From assembly GCA_038373865.1 (NCBI GenBank), contig JAXGGA010003053.1, positions 45,711 to 109,710 on the forward strand: a stretch of 64,000 bases of DNA. The letters run 5' to 3'. Positions 38,201 to 47,564 of the stretch are shown one piece after another; the stretch's first letter is position 1; each line of letters begins with the position of its first letter. Both the position numbers and the translations under genes were made by a program. The DNA is from Uloborus plumipes. Its lineage: Eukaryota; Arthropoda; Arachnida; Araneae; Uloboridae. The notes under the pieces were generated by a model that saw only the letters and a program-made list of their open reading frames with translations, searched no databases and had not been told where the DNA came from.

Positions 38201-41148
38201 GGGGGTATGGTAAAATATTGTCGTCTTTACGGATCTACTCCCAAGTCTTAATTTTTAAGTGACAAACACAAAATCATTTTTATCATAAAAACCGTCATGT
38301 TTGCAGATATACTCCGTAACTTTTCCGTTGAAAATGTATCCTTGTACGTAAAAAATCAGTTATTTACGGAGTATTTCTGCTAGTTTTACTGTCAGGTAGC
38401 ATTTCGTGTCACGGCCGAATTTATAGAGATAGTGGTATTTATCACTTTTTGGGGAGAAATGTTTTCAATGGCTTGAATTGCAATAAGTAAGCCAATAATA
38501 ACCAATGATCGTCACTGAATATAGCCAACGCCAAGATCTGTCAAGTGACAATGAATAATATAAGAGGTTTTTTTTTATGCTCTTTTCGAAATTTCGGGAG
38601 GAATTTATTTTGTCGATTGTAATACTTCCTATGACGTTAATTATTCATATTTTTTCTTCCAAGGCAAATAAATGTGGTACGTTAAGTAAAAAGATGGTGC
38701 TAGTTTGCTGGTTACATAGGATGGTATGCTTATTTTACCATATTTTGGTGCAACATCGACAAGTTTTGGTGCTCACCTGCGTATGTTGCAATAAAATACA
38801 GTAACATTGTGAACCATCTCTTATCCTCAAGTTAGCACCATCTTTTGATGGAACGCGCCACAAAATTTTTATTGTGAGCAACATTCAAAGGTTCAGTTTT
38901 CGATGACTTTATTTTTAGATTATATAGTCCACTTTCTCTTTTGAGGTCATCCGCAGCATTTTGTACTGCCTTGTTTTGCCTACTTCGGGGAGTAGCCTAG
39001 TGACGCTGATAACGGATCAGTGCCACTGAGATCCGAAAATCCAGGAGCATCTCGCAAGATGGATCGCCATATCAGCGCAAGAAAACAAGCGCAAATGGCA
39101 TTTTAATTGCTACCTACTGAGCGGTAAGCTCGTGCTATTGTAAATGTACTCACTTTTTCTAAACTCGCGAAAGCACAGCTGTCTGCCAGCAACCGGCATC
39201 ATCCATCTTGTCCTCTGAGGTCTGAGAATAGAAAGGGAGTGACATTGTCGTGGAGGGACGGACAGACGGACTTTCCGTGGAATGAAAAGTCTGCCTTCAC
39301 CTGATGGATGATCTGATTGCTGTGGCATGAAAAAGAACAGCTAATGGTTGAATTTGCGTCTTTTCGCTCCCATGAAGCGTTTCATGGCCCGCTGCTTGCA
39401 AGGACTGATACGTCTTTCTTAAGAAGTGATTGAGATGAAACGAAAATTGGACCTTTCTTTGGACTTTATTTTTTCGTAATCTCTCTCTTGAAGAGCTGAA
39501 GAATATTTTAAGTCGAAGCTCGAAGAGTTAGGCACGGTTAATTTTCAAACGGGAAAAAGTAAGTTGCAATTTTGGACTAAGAGTGACACAAATTGCACAT
39601 TTCTTGATGATGCTGAAGAAAGTCCTTGGAAATTATTGTGATAAATGATGTTTCAATTTTATCATTTATTTTCTTGATGCATCGATCCATCAAGCAAAAA
39701 GTTCGTGAAAGCCTCTATGTGATTAAAAAATAAATAACAATTGCACAAAATGATTTAATTTAAAATCACATCACTTTATTGTATTCTTTGTGCATAGCTA
39801 TGTTGCATTTATTGCATTTTATCCGTTATTACTCTATCATAGAAGTCATTTACAGTTGCAAAATCTATTTCACTTCATTGCAAAATATGAGAAAAAATTT
39901 CATACTTCTTTAATCTAAGAATATTTTGTTTCTTTAAGTAACTAAAATTGCACATTATTTAATAGTTAGATGAAATGACAGGAAAAATACTACGAAGGGC
40001 ATTATAGCGTGTGAAAATTGCTTATTCATACAGATTGAGTTCCACTTGATTCATATGTTATTAAGTTTTGTTAAAAGTCATAAATTTATTTTGCATTTTA
40101 CCAACATTTATGTATATAGATTCAAATTTAAATAGAAAAGAGCATTTTTAGTTAACTAGTAACATTAACTACACTTTTGTGTTCTTGGTGCAAAAACAAG
40201 TTTATGTTCTTAATTATTTCTTATATGTTCTTTTTGATTATGTTATTGCTTATGTTCTCTATGCTGAACAAAAAAAAAAAAAAAAAAAAAAAACAATTGA
40301 AGTCGAGTCCAAACTAAACTTCATGAAGCTCGATCCAGCATTTTTCGCTGTGACATTCAAAAGACGTTATGCGTAGGCGAAAACAATAAATGTGGGTCAA
40401 TGTGGACTTTTATTGGGTTAAATCTTACGCTATTATAACAAAGCATCGATTTGTTCTTTGTGGTTGCATACATGTAAAAAAATTCTTGGACATTAAAAAA
40501 AAAAAAAAAAACTATGACTAAGAAAAATAATATTTATGTAATCTCTATTCAATAATAATTAATCAATTCATTTTTAATGCTTAGTATTCTTTTCCCGAAT
40601 GATAAAAAAGTACAAAATATCCTTATTAGCAGCTAATTTTGAGTATCCTCAATAATTATTCTACTCTTTCTCACTAATTTCATTTGAGTATGTAAAGCTT
40701 CTGGAAGCTTCAAATTTCAAAAAATACCGTGTTAAACGTGATTTCAACCTCAAGGTAGCAACAAGAACCACAAGTAGTATGTATACACGTAACGTTTCAG
40801 CGTTTTAAAACAGTTCTCAAACATTGACTACCATTTTAAAACATTAAACATTAATTTTTATTTAACGAAGTGGAACATGGGACACTTATGGGTCAACTTC
40901 ATACGTTTAACTTCAGTGATTGGAGTTCGTTTTTTGTTCTTTTTAAGTTTTGAACTGTTTAGGACTGATGTACTATTCTATTTTTCCTTGAAATCTTGAA
41001 AATCTCATAGGATTGATGTAAAAAGTTTCCTGGCGGCCCTAAACTAACCTTTAAAATGCTTACAATACTATGAATTTAGTATATTCAGTAAAATTTTGAT
41101 GAAATAAATTGTTTTTCTCTGTCAATTAAGGATTCTTATCACAAACTA
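35296..41148. other. Mostly unrecognised AT-rich DNA
   Basis: No recognisable gene. It includes a GC-richer block at about 38930-39330, a tRNA-like sequence at about 38070-38145 (listed separately) and long A runs near 40269 and 40497. Confidence 0.5.
38070..38145 (+). other. Degenerate tRNA-like sequence (possible SINE head)
   Basis: A B-box-like GAGTTCGATTCCC (38124-38136) lies about 45 bases downstream of an imperfect A-box-like TAGACCATTGAG (38079-38090). AGACCATT and AATGATCT can partly pair as an anticodon stem. The acceptor stem is poor, so this is probably a tRNA-derived repeat remnant rather than a functional tRNA. No tail or target duplication was identified. Confidence 0.35.
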
Positions 41149-42369
41149 CACTGAAGTGACAAAAGTCATGGGATACCTCTTAATATCGTGTCGGCCCTCC
41201 TTTTGCCCGGCGAAGTGCAACAACTCGACGTGGCATGGACTCAACAAGTCGTTGGAAGTCTTCTGCAGGAATATTGAGCCATGCTGTCTCGATAGACGTC
41301 CATAATTGTGAAAGCGTTGATGGGGCAGGATTTTGGGCACGAACAGACCTCTCGATGGTGTCCCATAAATGCTCAATGGGATTCATGTCGGGCGATCTAG
41401 GTGGCCAAATCATTCGTTGGAATTGTCCAGAATTTTCTTCAAACCAATTGCGAACAGTTGTGGCCCGGTGACATGGCGCATTGTCATCCATAAAAATCCC
41501 ATCGTTGTTTGGGTACATGAAGTCCATGAATGGCTGCAAGTGATCTCCAAGTAGCTGCACATAAGCATTTCCAGTCAATGTTCGGTCCAGTCGCACTAGA
41601 GGACCAAGTCCATGCCATGAAAAAACAGCCCACACCATTACGGAGCCACCACCAGCTTGAACAGTGCCTTGCTGACAGTTTGGGTCCATGGCTTCGTGGG
41701 GTCTGCGCCACACTCGAACCCTACCATCGGCTCTTACCAGCTGAAATCGTGACTCATCGGACCAGGCCACGGTTTTCCATTCATCTAGGGACCAACCGAT
41801 ATGCTCACGTGCCCACGAGAGTCGCTGCAAGCGATGTCGTTCTGTCAGTAAAGGCACTCGAGTCGGTCTTCTGCTGGAATAGCCCAAGAAATCCAAATTT
41901 CTCCGCACAGTTCTAGCAGACACGTCCATTGTACGTCCCACATTGATTTCTACGGTGATTTGACGCAGTGTTGATGCTTGTCTGTTAGAATTTACGACTC
42001 TTTGCAGACGTCGCCGGTCTCGATCTTTAAGTGCAGGCGGTCGACCACTGCGCTGTCCATGGTGGGATGTTATGCCTGAAATTTCATACTCTCGGCACAC
42101 TCTTGACACAGTGGATCTGGGAATGTTGAATTCTCTAACGATTTCCGAAATGGCATGACCCATGCGTCTAGCTCCAACTAACATTCCGCGTTCAAAGTCT
42201 GTTAATTCACGTCGTGCGGTCATCATCTCGTTAAAACCTCTTCACATGAATAACTTGAACAGAAATGAAAGCTCTGTAAAAGCACTGCGCATTTATACCT
42301 GTTCTATGCGATGCTACTGCCATCTGAAAATTTGCATATTGCTATCCCATGACTTTTGTCACTTCAGTG
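41149..42369 (-). mobile_element. Intact Tc1-like (DD36E) transposon, copy B
   Basis: It has the same perfect 27-bp inverted repeats as copy A (41149-41175 and 42343-42369), with TA target duplications at 41147-41148 and 42370-42371. It is 1221 bp. By eye the only differences from copy A are a 3-base indel in the gene and three substitutions in the ~145-bp 5' leader. It lies inverted relative to copy A, about 30 kb away. Confidence 0.95.
41180..42226 (-). CDS. Tc1-like transposase (DD36E), copy B
   Basis: This intact 348-residue transposase is identical to copy A except for an extra Ser at residue 85 (QASTLRQ against QATLRQ). The catalytic residues are Asp157 in WSDES, Asp248 in MDDN and Glu285 in NPIEHLW, a DD36E spacing rather than the DD34E of classical Tc1. 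It has paired helix-turn-helix domains in the first 125 residues and a GRPP linker. ATG 42226 is the first in-frame Met; a TATA-like box lies 64 bp upstream (42291-42297). Length and motifs are complete, so the protein could be active and could mobilise both copies. Confidence 0.93.
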   Translation of the reverse strand: MMTARRELTDFERGMLVGARRMGHAISEIVREFNIPRSTVSRVCREYEISGITSHHGQRSGRPPALKDRDRRRLQRVVNSNRQASTLRQITVEINVGRTMDVSARTVRRNLDFLGYSSRRPTRVPLLTERHRLQRLSWAREHIGWSLDEWKTVAWSDESRFQLVRADGRVRVWRRPHEAMDPNCQQGTVQAGGGSVMVWAVFSWHGLGPLVRLDRTLTGNAYVQLLGDHLQPFMDFMYPNNDGIFMDDNAPCHRATTVRNWFEENSGQFQRMIWPPRSPDMNPIEHLWDTIERSVRAQNPAPSTLSQLWTSIETAWLNIPAEDFQRLVESMPRRVVALRRAKGGPTRY

Positions 42370-42492
42370 TATGTCACTCTACAATTATTAAATTTGGTTT
42401 TTCCCAGGTAGATGGGATCTATAAATGAAATAAATTTACCTTTAGCAAGGTAATTCACTATTTTCTGAACTTAGGGTTTGTAGACTCAAAAC

Positions 42493-43343
42493 CAGTGCTT
42501 GGAAAACTGCATTTCTTTTGTAGCGATCTACAACTATAACTACTTGGTTATAAATGTAGTTAACTACAACTACAACTACTTTTTTTTTAATGTAGCGACT
42601 ACAAACTACTTTTGAATTATAGTCGCTACTTCGCTACTTTTTAAAAAATAAATAAATAAAAAACATACACCGTTTGAGGATTGACCGAAAACATTCGAAA
42701 AGTGGTTCACATTAATAAACTCATTTGAATATGGAATAGAGCTAGGAATTGTCTTTGAATTAATTCGTTTCTTTTCCTTTTTGTTGCTTTTTTTTTCGTT
42801 TTTTTTATTTTGCTAAAATTTGTCCTTTTTAGATTTTTTTTACAATTTTTACGAATATTTGCCACAAGAAAAGATTCAAAAGTTGAAAGAATTCAACCTT
42901 TTTTTTTTTAATTTCTTGCCAGGGAATATTTAGGAGTATGAATATTATTTGAAGGAATGCCAAAAAAAAAAAAAAAACCAATGACATCAAACAGATAGAA
43001 TGTGTTTCGTCAAAATGATGTGTCTTCGATCAGCTCATACTTTTATGGTTTTTATTTCTCTTTGCGTCCGCTGCTGTACTCGTGCAAGATTTGCACCCAT
43101 CAGAGTCAATTAAACCTTGTTTTCTTTCATTCGTTCTCTTTTATTTTTTTTTATTTTTTCATTTATTTATTTTTTTTTAATTTAAAAGTAGTTTCCAGAA
43201 ATCGCTACAAACTACTATTTTTTTGTATCGCGCTACTCGCTACTCTACTTTTTATAAAAAGTAGTGCGCTACACTACAAACTACTAAAAAATGTATCATC
43301 TACAGTAGTTTCGCTACTTGTAGCGCGCGACTTCCGACCACTG
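42493..43343. mobile_element. hAT-like non-autonomous element with perfect 8-bp target duplication
   Basis: The ends CAGTGCTTGGAAAA and, reversed, CAGTGGTCGGAAG are inverted repeats. The 8-mer CTCAAAAC lies on both sides (42485-42492 and 43344-43351). Both subterminal regions are packed with GTAGCG, CGCTAC and ACTAC motifs in both orientations, likely subterminal transposase-binding repeats. The T-rich interior has no transposase. Confidence 0.88.
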
Positions 43344-43351
43344 CTCAAAAC

Positions 43352-44177
43352 CAATATGATAGGTATTAGCAAAAGTTTTACTTATTCTCATTACATCGAT
43401 TTTGATTGTTTTAACTGTTGTTTTTTTCTATAACTATACATTTAGGAGGTAAAACAACTCCTAAAAAATAAATAATAGAAGAAATAGATTGAAAAAACGT
43501 CCAACTCATCCTCTATCAAAATATCTCGTTAGTTTAAGTACTTCGCCTTTCTAGAATCGAAACAGATTTGATCATAACAAAAGTGTGTCATCTATTGTTA
43601 CTCTCGTTGTTTTCAGCTATTCCACATTTAAAACCCTTTTTCCATGCCAATAATTTTTGTTACAGCGGTTAGATGAGGTAACTGAGTTCTTCCAAATTTT
43701 CCTGGAGTTGTCTCTAGATGTTCTCCGAAGCATGACAAAACATCACTGTTTGTTCTATGTTGATGGTATCAGTAATAAGCAAATTGAAAATTTTGAGTGT
43801 AGAAAACCAGGGAGCTAACAATTTATCTTTGCTACACATGGGCGATTTCATCATTGTAGAGGCATTAGTTTTTCAAAAAGCAGCTTATAAAGACTAGACA
43901 TATATTAAATCCTTGTCAATTTTTCCCCTCTCTTGAACTTTGGGAAGAACATGGTCATTTCTTCCATATAATACAGTTCAATTTTGAAGATTTCTAGGAA
44001 AAATATTTAAATAATATTATTTTTTCGGTAACGGAAGTATCTCGTAAAATACGCCTGTTACGGAGCCGAAAACCATCCTATTAATACTGTTTCTTGAAAT
44101 CTTCAAAATGTAACTGTATTTTATAGAAGAAGAGCCCAATTTCTTTATAAAATTTATGCAATGAAACAAGGATCTAG
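43352..44177. other. Unrecognised AT-rich DNA
   Basis: Nothing recognised in about 0.8 kb between two hAT-like elements. Confidence 0.5.
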
Positions 44178-44185
44178 CATATTTG

Positions 44186-44328
44186 CAGGACCGTCATTTC
44201 GAATTTTTCCAGGGGGGGGGGGGGCAAGGGGATTTGCCAAAAAATGACAAAAACCACGCCTACTTGCATTTCCCAAATTCAGGGGGGAGCAATTGACCCC
44301 CTCCCTGAACCCCGAAATGACGGGCCTC
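44186..44328. mobile_element. 143-bp hAT-like miniature element
   Basis: The left end CAGGACCGTCATTTCG and the right end CGAAATGACGGGCCTC are inverted repeats with two or three mismatches. The flanks CATATTTG (44178-44185) and TATATTTG (44329-44336) match at 7 of 8 bases. A G14 run and a C-rich stretch sit just inside the termini. It has no coding capacity. Confidence 0.7.
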
Positions 44329-44545
44329 TATATTTGGAGTCTTTTCAGGCTGTTTTACCTAGTAATTGATGCTTTTTATTAAAATGAAATTCCCATGTGG
44401 TTATCCATACATATAGAATCCTCATTAGTCGTTAATCCTTCTATTTCAACGAGGTTAATTAAGGTGGTTTTCAAAAAATTTTCTATCGAATGTGCTTTCA
44501 TATATGAAATGGACTGTTTTGTCCTTTTGAAGGAACACTGTGAAA

Positions 44546-44602
44546 TGCTATGGAATAATAATTATTCCATAGCATTCCAAATGTTTGAATTGTTCAAACA
44601 TT
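44546..44602. repeat. Two adjacent perfect hairpins
   Basis: ATGCTATGGAATAAT and its exact complement flank a single A (16-bp arms if the outermost A-T pair is counted). Immediately downstream AATGTTTGAA and TTCAAACATT flank a 3-base TTG loop (44580-44602). Both could extrude as cruciforms or fold as RNA hairpins. Function unknown. Confidence 0.7.
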
Positions 44603-44750
44603 GTTTTTACCCTGGGGGGAAACCAGAGTGTTTGTCGAGGGGACAAAGTTGTCCAACTTCCAGGCTCGTCATTAAAGGGATCAGAAGGGGGTAAATTTCC
44701 CTTTTAGAATTGAGGCATCAATGTATTTATATGTCTGTGAACTTACTTTT

Positions 44751-44789
<39 letters not shown>

Positions 44790-45706
44790 TTTTGTAGAAT
44801 GTGCATTACAGACACCTTTGCCAATCCACTCTCTTGGAAAATTTTGAAATAACGAGCTTGCCTCCCCACTGTTGTTTTCATCACTGTACTATTGAACATT
44901 CGTGTTAATTACCAGTTTATTACTGAGTTATAAAATTTTCTACAAATAATTTATGTTTCTGCAACCAAATTTTCGCACTAAATTTTCATTCCTCATACTT
45001 TTTCTCGGTGCACAGGACTCACACAACCTACTAGGAACGAAAACATTTTTTCTCTTCAATTTTATCACGAAAAGCAAAAATGAAGGAATCATCGAGTTAC
45101 CCAGGGAAACAATTCATCTGGTAACCCGTCCACCGCCAACATAAATCGCCAGACATAACAGCCAGTCAATCGGCGAAGCAGCAAAAAGGACTGACCGTTA
45201 CTGCCGCCGTCAATGGGCTGCGACGCCCGTAACAAATACCGTAAATACGGCTGCCTAGGTCCCCCTGGAAATTAGCCGATATCAGTGCGAACCACGTTTT
45301 CGCTAGTGGGCCCCAGCGCACACTTATATCTCCCTCCCTCGCAGATTTCATGTCTTGGCCCAGCTTTTGCTTGGGTCATAAAGTTTTTGGGTCTCCCGTA
45401 ATACTCGCTTGCAGGGGTGTGCGGGCAGATGTGGGTGGTGGTCAATTGAGTGTCCCCGCGCCGCGGTGCCGACTTTCAAAATGACAGATAAAGAGCGGTT
45501 CTATTTTTATTCGCTCGTAAATAGTTGGCATTGGCGACATAAAATTTGGCGATAAACGCACCGTGGATGCATATGTGGAGAAGGGATGGATATCAATCTG
45601 CATAGAATGTTCGGAAGTAGGAATTTGTGTTAACGATTGGCATGGTGATGTTTATGTTTCTTATGTGGACAATGAGATAAATGAAGTTAAAAAAACTGCT
45701 CGCGAG
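44603..45706. other. Non-coding stretch with a GC-richer block
   Basis: A pyrimidine run (TTCTTTTC repeats) lies at about 44747-44793. A CpG-richer, GC-richer block spans about 45140-45480, unusual against the AT-rich background. It has no recognisable gene or repeat and could be a regulatory or conserved non-coding element. Confidence 0.4.
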
Positions 45707-45716
45707 AATGTCTTCA

Positions 45717-45835
45717 TATAAAGCAGTAAGTAACCGCCCCTAAGCAAGGGCTAAGGTAGAAACATGCATGTGAAATTAGAATATGCATGTTTCTGCCTTA
45801 GCCCTTGCTTAGGGGCGGTTACTTACTGCTTTATA
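45717..45835. repeat. Long near-perfect inverted repeat (53-nt arms)
   Basis: The arms 45717-45769 and 45783-45835 differ by one base around a 13-nt loop, GTGAAATTAGAAT. The loop is itself the reverse complement of 45904-45916 inside the adjoining unit, so the left arm and loop are inverted material of the same family. Confidence 0.9.
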
Positions 45836-45968
45836 CCTTGAGCTCTGCCAAAAAAAAAAAAAATTTACGAGTTGTACCATACTAAGTGCGGTCGCTCGCT
45901 GGTATTCTAATTTCACATTAGCTACCAGTTTTTTTCGCTTTCTTTGCTTTATAAGAGGATTTTTGCCT

Positions 45969-46053
45969 CCAACTCGGCTACTTTCGTATTCCAGGCTGAT
46001 GAGAGCAGAATAAGCTCGAAACAGCTGTCCATGGATCGAAATAGCCGAGTTGG
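45969..46053 (+). ncRNA. Type I hammerhead ribozyme (single-unit element)
   Basis: The core CUGAUGA is at 45996-46002. Stem II is GAGC/GCUC around a 7-base loop AGAAUAA, followed by GAAA at 46018-46021. Stem III is the palindrome ACAGCUGU, and the predicted cleavage site is GUC, cutting after 46029. Stem I is closed by an inner helix of about six pairs with one A-G mismatch and, beyond an internal loop, a perfect 12-bp helix (CCAACTCGGCTA with TAGCCGAGTTGG). All catalytic-core residues are present. Near-absence of a stem III loop suggests activity as a dimer or tandem transcript. Confidence 0.88.
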
Positions 46054-46076
46054 TGGTGTATTGCAATGTCTTCACA

Positions 46077-46580
46077 TTTCAGGAAAATGTAGGAATCGAA
46101 AGTTACGCATCATAAGTGGTCAACATGCCAACAATTTCTTTTTGCCTCAAAAAGTTCTAACTCCTTACAATGTCCCATGAGCACCCCTAGCTTTCGACTT
46201 TTCAGAAAATTCTGATGAATTTATTTGGCTTGATCTAATGTTCAACGTCAAAGAAAGTTTGCGCTTTTCAAAAAAATTAATTCGGTCCATGAGAAAAAGG
46301 AAGAAATATCAAGCAAAATAATCCGAATTTTTTATTACACTACTCGGTATTCTTATCATCAGCAAAAAAATTAATTAAAACAATAATGAAACTTGCATTT
46401 TTAAATATTTGTTTTCAAAGAAATGGAAAAGTTTGCTCAAGAACAATTTTCTCTTTTCGCAAAGGAGAATATCACGGCATTATTTGCTTCTGTTCTGGTA
46501 GGAGATATACAAATTGAAAATGAAAGAGTTCCTTGTCCTCGTATGGCCTACTTAGAATTATGTTAGTATGTTTTGGAAAA
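46077..46580. other. Spacer between the two ribozyme loci
   Basis: About 0.5 kb of AT-rich DNA with nothing recognised. Confidence 0.5.
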
Positions 46581-46672
46581 CACGCAATTATATAAATTCA
46601 TTATAAGATAAATTCACTTTATCTACCAGTTTGTTGGCTATCTTAGCTACAATAAGAGGATTTTTGCCTCCG

Positions 46673-46749
46673 GCTCAATCATTGGCTATTCCTAACTGAG
46701 GAGTCCATAATAAGGGCGAAACTGCAGGCTTAGGATGCTTTGATCGAGC
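46673..46749 (+). ncRNA. Hammerhead ribozyme, array unit 1 (probably inactive)
   Basis: The core CUGAGGA is at 46696-46702. Stem II is GUCC/GGGC with one G-U pair, and GAAA is at 46718-46721. The cleavage triplet is GGC (46727-46729) instead of GUC, which destroys the conserved A15.1-U16.1 pair. The outer stem I strand is GCTCAATC, giving one mismatch. The fold is recognisable, but cleavage in cis should be abolished or very weak. Confidence 0.8.
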
Positions 46750-46943
46750 TGTGGGTGCATTTGCTACAGTTCTGCCTCAGCCCTGGCTTACGGGCGGTAA
46801 CTCATTGCACATTACCCAGCTTTAGCCTTCAAATTTCGAGTTGAGCCGCACCATAGTTTGCGGACGCTCGCTGGTAAGATAAATTCACTTTATCTACCAG
46901 TTTGTTGGCTATCTTAGCTACAATAAGAGGATTTTTGCCTCCG

Positions 46944-47022
46944 GCTCGATCATTGGCTATTCCTAACTGAGGAGCCCATAATAAGGGCGAAACTGCAGTC
47001 TTAGGATGCTATATGATCGAGC
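46944..47022 (+). ncRNA. Hammerhead ribozyme, array unit 2
   Basis: The core CUGAGGA is at 46967-46973. Stem II is GCCC/GGGC around loop AUAAUAA, and GAAA is at 46989-46992. Stem III is the loopless palindrome ACUGCAGU. GUC at 46998-47000 predicts cleavage after 47000. Stem I has a perfect inner helix UCCUAA/UUAGGA and, past an internal loop, a perfect 8-bp outer helix GCTCGATC/GATCGAGC. All core positions fit the consensus. Confidence 0.92.
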
Positions 47023-47216
47023 TGTGGGTGCATTTGCTACAGTTCTGCCTCAGCCCTGGCTTACGGGCGGTAACTCATTGCACATTACCCAGCTTTAGCC
47101 TTCAAATTTCGAGTTGAGCCGCACCATAGTTTGCGGACGCTCGCTGGTAAGATAAATTCACTTTATCTACCAGTTTGTTGGCTATCTTAGCTACAATAAG
47201 AGGATTTTTGCCTCCG

Positions 47217-47293
47217 GCTCGATCATTGGCTATTCCTAACTGAGGAGCCCATAATAAGGGCGAAACTGCAGTCTTAGGATGCTATGATCGAGC
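47217..47293 (+). ncRNA. Hammerhead ribozyme, array unit 3
   Basis: Core and stems are identical to unit 2: CUGAGGA at 47240-47246, GAAA at 47262-47265 and GUC at 47271-47273, with predicted cleavage after 47273. That is 273 nt after the unit 2 site. The right side of the stem I internal loop is two bases shorter than in unit 2. Confidence 0.92.
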
Positions 47294-47487
47294 TGTGGGT
47301 GCATTTGCTACAGTTCTGCCTCAGCCCTGGCTTACGGGCGGTAACTCATTGCACATTACCCAGCTTTAGCCTTCAAATTTCGAGTTGAGCCGCACCATAG
47401 TTTGCGGACGCTCGCTGGTAAGATAAATTCACTTTATCTACCAGTTTGTTGGCTATCTTAGCTACAATAAGAGGATTTTTGCCTCCG

Positions 47488-47564
47488 GCTCGATCATTGG
47501 CTATTCCTAACTGAGGAGCCCATAATAAGGGCGAAACTGCAGTCTTAGGATGCTATGATCGAGC
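47488..47564 (+). ncRNA. Hammerhead ribozyme, array unit 4
   Basis: This matches unit 3: CUGAGGA at 47511-47517, GAAA at 47533-47536 and GUC at 47542-47544. Predicted cleavage after 47544 is 271 nt after the unit 3 site. The rest of this unit is cut off about 60 bp downstream at the array end. Confidence 0.92.

Larger units (their letters stand above)
45717..46064 (+). mobile_element. Retrozyme-like element, single unit with hammerhead ribozyme and 5' inverted duplication
   Basis: The 10-mer AATGTCTTCA flanks it (45707-45716 and 46065-46074). It opens with a 53-nt arm (45717-45769) that is complementary at 52 of 53 bases to 45783-45835 across a 13-nt loop. One diverged version of the 271-bp unit of the nearby array follows and ends just after a complete hammerhead ribozyme. 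Blocks shared with the array include CGCTCGCTGGTA, ATAAGAGGATTTTTGCCTCC and a CTTAGCCCTTGCTTA-type motif. Target duplication plus a 5' inversion is what target-primed reverse transcription (twin priming) leaves. It encodes no protein. Confidence 0.75.

Noticed and set aside
43002..43433. 143-codon frame rich in Phe and Leu
   Set aside because: It runs through the T-rich interior of a non-autonomous hAT element into the flank; low complexity and no motif.
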